A stretch of DNA of 64,000 bases from Thiodiazotropha sp050305635 (GTDB lineage: Bacteria; Pseudomonadota; Gammaproteobacteria; Chromatiales; Chromatiaceae): positions 1 to 64,000 of the forward strand of contig JBNLFS010000146.1 of NCBI GenBank assembly GCA_050305635.1, given 5' to 3'. Shown here piece by piece: positions 58,171 to 64,000 of the stretch. Position 1 is the first letter of the stretch. Each line of letters opens with the position of its first letter. The position numbers were made by a program, and so were the translations under genes. Below the pieces are notes generated by a model, which had not been told where the DNA came from, made no database searches, and saw nothing but the letters and a program-made list of their open reading frames with translations.

Positions 58171-60633
58171 TTACTGCAACAACACCACAGCGCTGCCCAG
58201 CAGTGAGGCGCAAGCCGCCTTGGTGGCCTTTTCCGTGCGATCCGTGGCGCATTGGCCTGAGCAACGCGCCAGTCCGGCGCTGCCGGTCAGGAGGTTCATC
58301 AGCTCGCCCTCCACCTGGGACGGAACGGGCTGGCTGGCGAGATTTTCACCCATGAAACGACTCATCAACGGCGCCACCACCTGACTCTGCCAGGTGCTGC
58401 TCGGGATGTCGTTGGCATTGGTGGTGAAGTTGAATCCCGGGAAAAAGCTGGCTCGCAGGGTCGTGTCGTCCACCAGCGCGCTGCAATACTCGATTGCCAG
58501 TTGGGAGACGGCGACCTGATGCGAGGAGAGAAAACCGGTCACATCCTCGCTCGACGGGAGTTGCTGGCGAATCGTGGTGAAGGTTGTCTGTACCGTTTGG
58601 AGCGTCTGGCTGACTCCAGTCAGTTCCGCCATGCTGGCGTTGATCTCGTCGAAGGTCCGTAGGCCCACCTCGGAGCGGGGCTCGCCATCGGCGGGGGTCG
58701 CCGCGGGCAGGGGGGTCGGTTCCGTGAACACATGGGTCTGTGCCCCCAGGCGTTCGAAGGTGAGGAAGAACTGGTCGCTCAGGGCGCCCTTCTCCGAAGG
58801 AATGACCGTGGCGATACGCGACAACAGTTGCCCGTTTTGTGAGTACTCCGCCGCATTCAGGGTCGTGTCGAGCCGGGCATAGGATTGGCCGATCGACGCC
58901 TCCTTGCCGTTGATACCGATACGCATGCCCTGGATGGGGATGTCGCTTGGAACCACATTGTCATCGAGACTGATGAACTTCGGTTGGCGGAACAGGTAGC
59001 TGTAGTTGTCGTACTGGCTGACCTCGAACACGATGTAGCTCTGAGGCAGGTTCACCAGGGTACTGACGTTGAACAGCAGGAAGTACTTCTCACCCACGCC
59101 GGCTTCGAAGTTCTGCAGGATCTGTGATTCATTGAGCGCCCGGTTGTGGATCGCCAGCAGGCGCACCTTGCCCGCCCAAGGGCGGTCGCTGGAGGCTTCG
59201 TTGCCCAGCACCAGGGCATAGGTGTCGTCCCAGTCGTTGAGATTGCCTGGGGCCGTTTCGTCCTCATCATCCGTGAACACGCCATTGACATAGAGGCGGC
59301 GACCGTGTTCCGGATCGAAAGTGGCCACCACATGCTGTTCCGTGGCCTGAGCGTCATCGTCCATAGTGGAGTGTGCGGGTTCCCCATTGCCGTCGGTTGT
59401 GCTGGAGCGATGCAGGAAGTCATAGGCATAGAGTGTCTGACCCAGGGTGAAATTGCGGTCATCGACGCCCGCCGAGTAGCTGATGATGCGTGCCGGACCC
59501 TCCTGGGTCACGTTGGCGGGCACCACCCAGGCTTCGATGGTGTACTCGCCCGTGGCCTGTATCAGCTGCGCCAGCTTGCGGCTGTCGTTGGTGCTGCCCT
59601 GAGCCTTACCGTTGCGAAACTCGAGTCCCCAACCTTCAACCCAGCCCAGATCCCCGCTCAGGGTCAGGTTGATGGCCGGATCCACGCCACTGGTGTCGTA
59701 GGCGATGTTCCCCTCGCCGGTTTTGAACTCGTAGAGTGCGATGACATCGTTTTCCTGGCGGCTGCCACCGCTGGCCACGGTGCCTTCCGGGAGCGACAGG
59801 GCAAAGCTGACCACCAGTTCCGGGTCCACCGGAGTGGGGCTGATCGCGTCCGCCATGCGGGTAATGGCGTTCTGCATCTCCTGGGCGTTGTCCGGGCAGT
59901 CGTCCCAACAGTTATGCAGTTCGATGAGACGCTGCACCAGTCGGGAGTTGCGTGGGGTGTCCAGGTCGATGGAGGTTTTCACCGCCGCATAGGCGCTGTC
60001 CGAGTCCGCGCTGGCGAAATAGGGAGACTGGGGCGATGCGGCGTCATCCCTGTGGCATTCCGAACAGTATTCGGTCAGCAGGGGATGCACGTGGCTGGCG
60101 AACAGGGCTGAATCGTCCGGAAACACCTTACTCTCACCCACCACGTTCTCCGGTGGCGCCTCGAGCTCGATCTGTCGGCCGCCGCCGCTGCCGTCACCCA
60201 GCCAGGATTGGATGTAGTTGGTGATGATGGTGGCGCAGGCGCTGTTGCTGGCTTCCCAGCAGTTGTGTCCGTTCGCCACCTTGGTCACCAGGGCGGATTC
60301 GTCAGGTTCGGCCCGGTTGATGAACGGATTGACCGCTTCATAGGCTTGGTTGACATCATCCTCACGCACGAACAGCGGGGCCTGCCCCCCCGCGCCGTGG
60401 CAGGCGCCGCAGCGGTTCTGGGTGCGCAACGGTTCCCACACGCTGATTCGGTAGCCCTGAATGTCACTGGTGCGGGCCGCCGGTCCGTTGTAGGTGCTGG
60501 TGGTGATGCTGGTCTCCTGCTGGGATTCGTTGGAGACGCCATCCTGACAGGCCGGCAGACCGAACAGTGCCATCGCTGGGAGCAACAGCCAGGTCGACTT
60601 CCTTGCCCCGTCCATAAGCTTCTTGAATAGCAT
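58171..60633 (-). CDS. LamG-domain lipoprotein with c-type haem motifs
   Basis: From MLFKKLMDGARKSTWLLLP (start 60633, GCAGG upstream) this is an 820-residue lipoprotein (lipobox LPAC). It has two CxxCH motifs: CGACH (about residue 75) and CSECH (about 192). Further paired cysteines (HNCW...) surround them. A concanavalin/LamG-like domain follows (about 310-520) with EYTIEAWVVPANVTQEG and RRLYVNGVFTDDE. The C-terminal third is unknown. It is the middle gene of a leftward trio. Confidence 0.82.
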   Translation of the reverse strand: MLFKKLMDGARKSTWLLLPAMALFGLPACQDGVSNESQQETSITTSTYNGPAARTSDIQGYRISVWEPLRTQNRCGACHGAGGQAPLFVREDDVNQAYEAVNPFINRAEPDESALVTKVANGHNCWEASNSACATIITNYIQSWLGDGSGGGRQIELEAPPENVVGESKVFPDDSALFASHVHPLLTEYCSECHRDDAASPQSPYFASADSDSAYAAVKTSIDLDTPRNSRLVQRLIELHNCWDDCPDNAQEMQNAITRMADAISPTPVDPELVVSFALSLPEGTVASGGSRQENDVIALYEFKTGEGNIAYDTSGVDPAINLTLSGDLGWVEGWGLEFRNGKAQGSTNDSRKLAQLIQATGEYTIEAWVVPANVTQEGPARIISYSAGVDDRNFTLGQTLYAYDFLHRSSTTDGNGEPAHSTMDDDAQATEQHVVATFDPEHGRRLYVNGVFTDDEDETAPGNLNDWDDTYALVLGNEASSDRPWAGKVRLLAIHNRALNESQILQNFEAGVGEKYFLLFNVSTLVNLPQSYIVFEVSQYDNYSYLFRQPKFISLDDNVVPSDIPIQGMRIGINGKEASIGQSYARLDTTLNAAEYSQNGQLLSRIATVIPSEKGALSDQFFLTFERLGAQTHVFTEPTPLPAATPADGEPRSEVGLRTFDEINASMAELTGVSQTLQTVQTTFTTIRQQLPSSEDVTGFLSSHQVAVSQLAIEYCSALVDDTTLRASFFPGFNFTTNANDIPSSTWQSQVVAPLMSRFMGENLASQPVPSQVEGELMNLLTGSAGLARCSGQCATDRTEKATKAACASLLGSAVVLLQ

Positions 60634-60649
60634 TTGCCTGCTCACTGAT

Positions 60650-61831
60650 TCAGTCCCCCGCACAGTAGACGGCTGTCTCGGCAAACACCTGTTTCATGTT
60701 GTAGCCGGACTTGAATTGGGTGGTGATCTCACTGATCTTGCTGCGATCCGCGCTGTCGACCGGGGGGCGCAGGCACATCGCTTCGAAGGCTTTGGTGACC
60801 TGACACTCGGCAAACGCCTGGCTGTTGGCCAGTTCCTGTCCCTGGGATTTGGCGCCGTCACCACTGCCCGGCAGACTGGTATCCCAGCCCAACGCCGCGT
60901 TGGGACCCTTGCGCCAGTAGTTGTCCCAGTGATCGTTCGGTGTGGCGTAGCCGTCCTTGAATACACCGGTGTTGATTTGATATTTGTGCTGAACCACGCC
61001 CGGGGTGTAGGAGATGTGTCCGGCTTCCATGTCCTCTTCCGGGTAGTCATAACCGTAGTAGGCGTAGGCCTGGGTCAGGGGCTCCATGCCCGCATGGCAG
61101 CCGACGCAGTTGTTGAAAAACACCCGGCTGTCACCGCCCGGACTGCGCGCCACGTCCTGGCGCACCCGGTCGTGGGGGCGGGTCGGATCCTTGATCTGCT
61201 CCAGTTCCCGGCACAGGTGGTTGAGCATGGTGAAGCTGAACATGGCCCGGTTGGTGCCGTCGACAAAGAAGGCCCGGGCCGCGGCCCGGGTGGTGATGAC
61301 CCCGGCCGTGCCCTCGGGGGGCAGTCCGGTTACGCTCGATTGAGTGGTTCTGCGCAATTCATCCTTGAGGTTGATGCCCTGGCTCTCCATGGCCTCGTAG
61401 TGGGCGTTGTCGTTGTTGGAGTAGGCTGGGGCGTTGCTGCCCACATAGAGTATGTCCGCGGACAGCAGTTCGTTGAACGGCACCTCGTCGCGCACCATGC
61501 CGATCACCGTGGCCGAATAGTCGTTGAGCGGCGCGAAAGGCGTCATCTCTTCGTTGGTCCAGGGCGTCACCCAGTTTTTCAGGGTGACGTTGTAGAAGTT
61601 GGGGTTCTCGATGGCCAGCATCGCGGCGGCGAGCGGATCGTTGTTCTCGATCTCGCTGACCATCTGCTCCAGCACCTCGGCGCTGGGAGGAACCCCGGCA
61701 ATGCGGTCATGGATCCGTTTGGCCTGTTCCCTGGGGCCGGAAATCGCGGGACCGGCACACAGCAGCGCCAGACAGAATGCGACGAACTTCATCAATGAGC
61801 CTGGGCCTGATGGCGGATGCATGGGTGACAT
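60650..61831 (-). CDS. Exported c-type cytochrome-like protein
   Basis: The 393-residue protein from the ATG at 61831 (GAGAGG upstream) has a signal peptide (MKFVAFCLALLCAGPAIS, about 14-31) and one CxxCH motif NNCVGCHAG. The C-terminal pattern AFAECQVTKAFEAMCLRPP resembles DUF1585/1588-like cytochrome proteins of marine bacteria. It is 16 bp upstream of the LamG lipoprotein gene. The start could alternatively be 61792. Confidence 0.75.
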   Translation of the reverse strand: MSPMHPPSGPGSLMKFVAFCLALLCAGPAISGPREQAKRIHDRIAGVPPSAEVLEQMVSEIENNDPLAAAMLAIENPNFYNVTLKNWVTPWTNEEMTPFAPLNDYSATVIGMVRDEVPFNELLSADILYVGSNAPAYSNNDNAHYEAMESQGINLKDELRRTTQSSVTGLPPEGTAGVITTRAAARAFFVDGTNRAMFSFTMLNHLCRELEQIKDPTRPHDRVRQDVARSPGGDSRVFFNNCVGCHAGMEPLTQAYAYYGYDYPEEDMEAGHISYTPGVVQHKYQINTGVFKDGYATPNDHWDNYWRKGPNAALGWDTSLPGSGDGAKSQGQELANSQAFAECQVTKAFEAMCLRPPVDSADRSKISEITTQFKSGYNMKQVFAETAVYCAGD

Positions 61832-62213
61832 GATGGCGTTGCCTCTCAAACGGTACACATCGAATGTGCTGAATTCTGGAGTGCGGGTGTATTGCTGTCC
61901 CTGGTCTCGCTTCGACACGCCGCCGTGATCGGCGGGTCTCCTGAGGAGGGCGCGCCTTTCACGGCGGAGCAAGCCGGTCGGCGGGCGCTACACGTTTTTT
62001 GCACGATGTTTCTTTCTTCTAATGGATCGCGCTGTGTGTCAATGGCAGGTGGTGGAATCGTGATCTCTGTTTCTCCAAGTTGTGAACTCATGCACTGATT
62101 GGGGTTTTCGATTGGGTAGACTCTCAAGTCTATGATTTTATTAGTCGATAGCGGAATTCAACGCTATTCGGTAAAGCGGTCGTCTCACGGACCTTCGGGA
62201 GCTCTCACACCAC
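61832..62213. other. Divergent intergenic region
   Basis: This 382-bp gap separates the leftward cytochrome-type operon and the rightward HzsA-like gene, so it must carry both promoters. No unambiguous box pair, palindrome or RNA gene was recognised. Confidence 0.5.
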
Positions 62214-64000
62214 ATGAACGTTGTCCTACGCAAGGCATTGACGCCTTATGTCACCGCGCTCCTGTGTATCCCGCTGTGGATCGGCTGCGGCGGTGGCAGC
62301 AGTCAGGACCCGGATCCGGTGGTGGTGGACTATCCCGTGGCCTATGTGAAACGGCCGATCAACGAGCAGAGCAATTCGGATATCCGGGTCAGTCAGTACA
62401 GTGAAGCCGGGGGTGACCTGTACTACAAGAACTTTGCCGCCGGCAGCGCCGACGAGGTCAATGTCACCGGATCGGTGACCGGTGGACGGGGGGACGTGCG
62501 TGATGTTTCGGTCTCCTATGACGGCACCAAGCTGCTGTTCTCCCTGCGCATGCCGCTGATCGAGGACGCCGAACCCGAAGACCAGCCGACCTGGAATATC
62601 TGGGAATACGACATTCCCTCCGCACGTCTGCGCAGGATCATCGTCTCGGACATCACTGCGGAAGATGGCCACGACCGGTTTCCCTATTATCTTCCGGATG
62701 GCCGCATCGTCTTTTCGTCCACCCGCCAGCGCCTTGCCAAGGCGCGCCTGCTGGATGAGGGCAAACCCCAGTATCTGGCCATGGAGCGTTCCGTCAACGA
62801 ACCTGCCATGGTGCTGCACGTGATGAATTCGGACGGCAGCCGCATCACCCAGATCTCGTTCAACCGCAGCCATGATTTCTCACCCAGCGTACTGGCCAAT
62901 GGGCAGATTGTGTTCAGCCGCTGGGACAACGCGGATGGCAACAATGCGATCCATCTCTACCGGGTGAATCCGGATGGCACCGAACTGGAACTGCTCTACG
63001 GGCTGAACAGCCACGACACGGGCACTGAAGGCAGTACGGTGCAGTTCCTGCGTCCCCAGGAGATGGCGGATGGCCGCCTGCTGGCCCTGCTGCTGCCCTT
63101 CGACGGCACCGACGAGGGGGGCAGTCTGGTCTTCATCGATATCGCCACCTATGTGGATAACGACGCCCCCACCTGGGACAACCTGGGCATGACCGGACCG
63201 GCCCAGACCCTCGCCACCCAACACCGGGTCACCACTGACGGTTCGGTGTCCGCGGGCGGTCAGTTGCGCAGCGCCTATCCCCTGTTCGACAGCACCGACC
63301 GGATGCTCATCAGCTGGAGTCCCTGCCGGGTGATCGAGGACGATCGGATTCTGCCCTGTACCGAGGAACGTCTGGCTGACCCGGCTGTGCAGCCCGCTCC
63401 ACCACTCTACAGTCTGTTCATCTACGATCCTTCCAACGGTACCCAGTTGCCCATCGTCAAACCCCAGGAGGGGATGATCTTCACCGATGTGGTGGTGGCG
63501 GTTTCCCGCAGAGAGCCGATTATTCGCTATGACAAAACCGCGGGGATCGATCTCGACCCGACTCTGGTGGACGACAAGGCGGGCCTGCTGCATATCCGGA
63601 GTGTCTATGACCTGGATGGGGTGGATACCGCGGAACCCGATCTGACGACAGTCGCCGATCCGGCCCAGACCCGGCCCGACGACCGCGAGCCGCGTTTCCT
63701 GCGACTGCTCAAACAGGTCACGATTCCCGACGACGATGTGCTGAATTTCTCCAACACCGCCTATGGCCGCACCACCCAGTTCGGCATGCGTGAGATCCTC
63801 GGCTATGCGCCGATCGAACCGGACGGTTCGGTGCAGGTCAAGGTGCCGGCGAATGTGCCGGTCAGCTTCAGCGTGCTCGATCGGCAGGGTCGTCGGGTGG
63901 GCGGGGTACACCCCTTCTGGCTGCAGTTCCGGCCGGGCGAGGTGATCCAGTGCGGCGGCTGTCATGAAGGTGATAACCCGCTGCCTCACGGACGCCTTTC
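62214..64000 (+). CDS. HzsA-like beta-propeller lipoprotein with c-type haem motif, incomplete
   Basis: The frame opens at ATG 62214 and continues to the window end without a stop (595 codons). The protein MNVVLRKALTPYVTALLCIP with lipobox GCGGG is a lipoprotein, followed by a TolB/WD40-like propeller: repeated D-G-x-x-I-V-F-S and N-x-D-G-T/S motifs (YLPDGRIVFSSTRQ, VLANGQIVFSRWDN, VNPDGTELELL). Near the end HPFWLQFRPGEVIQCGGCHEG contains a CxxCH motif. This combination matches the hydrazine-synthase-alpha-like (HzsA middle domain) family found outside anammox bacteria; hydrazine chemistry is not implied. It is divergent from the LamG/cytochrome operon. Confidence 0.85.
   Translation, partial: MNVVLRKALTPYVTALLCIPLWIGCGGGSSQDPDPVVVDYPVAYVKRPINEQSNSDIRVSQYSEAGGDLYYKNFAAGSADEVNVTGSVTGGRGDVRDVSVSYDGTKLLFSLRMPLIEDAEPEDQPTWNIWEYDIPSARLRRIIVSDITAEDGHDRFPYYLPDGRIVFSSTRQRLAKARLLDEGKPQYLAMERSVNEPAMVLHVMNSDGSRITQISFNRSHDFSPSVLANGQIVFSRWDNADGNNAIHLYRVNPDGTELELLYGLNSHDTGTEGSTVQFLRPQEMADGRLLALLLPFDGTDEGGSLVFIDIATYVDNDAPTWDNLGMTGPAQTLATQHRVTTDGSVSAGGQLRSAYPLFDSTDRMLISWSPCRVIEDDRILPCTEERLADPAVQPAPPLYSLFIYDPSNGTQLPIVKPQEGMIFTDVVVAVSRREPIIRYDKTAGIDLDPTLVDDKAGLLHIRSVYDLDGVDTAEPDLTTVADPAQTRPDDREPRFLRLLKQVTIPDDDVLNFSNTAYGRTTQFGMREILGYAPIEPDGSVQVKVPANVPVSFSVLDRQGRRVGGVHPFWLQFRPGEVIQCGGCHEGDNPLPHGRL

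Noticed and set aside
62226..63989. Two leftward open frames (215 and 369 codons) at the right end
   Set aside because: The + strand carries a continuous lipoprotein frame with propeller repeats and a CxxCH motif that runs off the window, so the leftward frames are shadows.
62214..64000. Hydrazine synthase and anammox-type metabolism
   Set aside because: Only the HzsA-like propeller with haem motif is recognisable, and no other anammox gene is present; this family is widespread in bacteria that lack anammox.

Overview
The window is about 60% G+C chromosomal DNA from a gammaproteobacterium. The evidence is the rpsU-yqeY-dnaG-rpoD order with tsaD divergent, the complete epmB-efp-epmA module with psd beside it, and queA-tgt. 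The mix of a nickel-less Hyf-like complex, a VPLPA-type C-terminal sorting signal, an Agl/Glt-like trans-envelope cluster and multihaem-type exported proteins suggests a free-living or symbiotic sulfur-oxidiser-like lineage (Chromatiales and relatives). That placement is an inference and was not tested. I saw no CRISPR array, rRNA or prophage.

Layout. 1-4069: macromolecular synthesis operon (rpoD start, dnaG, yqeY, rpsU) with a good sigma70 promoter, and divergent tsaD. 4083-6876: a long palindromic element, then epmB, efp and epmA, the EF-P lysylation set. 6892-10427: a leftward group with psd, a cysteine-free SCO-like protein, a tandem rhodanese and a class V aminotransferase. 10818-15424: an Ig-domain lipoprotein, an ExeA-like AAA ATPase fused to an OmpA domain, and a VPLPA-CTERM exported protein, with terminators and a 147-bp palindrome. 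15682-20483: a leftward operon of a membrane-anchored protein, a secreted vWA protein, an ABC ATPase and an FtsX-type permease, resembling the TagT/TagS/PpkA-vWA sensory arm of type VI secretion regulation but without a kinase. 20709-23409: tRNA-Leu(CAA), queA and tgt. 23495-28467: a TraF-like outer-membrane protein, a HEAT-repeat protein, a gene remnant, a DJ-1/PfpI protein and a divergent LysR regulator.

28512-35751: six leftward overlapping genes for a Hyf/NuoBCDHLM-type membrane complex whose large subunit lacks all nickel ligands. 36250-38766: a TetR regulator, an ABC1/UbiB-type kinase and an SRPBCC protein, with palindromes just upstream. 38779-44275: an accessory island, AT-richer in its right half, with a ParDE toxin-antitoxin pair, a RAYT-type transposase with short tandem repeats upstream, a calpain-type cysteine protease and a duplicated DUF4377 lipoprotein, the second copy truncated.

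44276-54270: apbE, then a nine-gene leftward operon encoding an AgmX/PglI-type TonB-like protein, two ExbD proteins, one ExbB, and TPR and exported proteins. This set looks like the core of the Myxococcus Agl/Glt motility machine. 54558-56417: a DUF3187 outer-membrane protein and lgt. 56578-64000: a Tat-exported DUF1501-like protein, a LamG lipoprotein with CxxCH motifs and another CxxCH protein, all leftward, and a divergent HzsA-like beta-propeller lipoprotein that runs off the end of the window. Together these look like an exported, c-haem-containing redox or substrate-handling cluster of unknown substrate.
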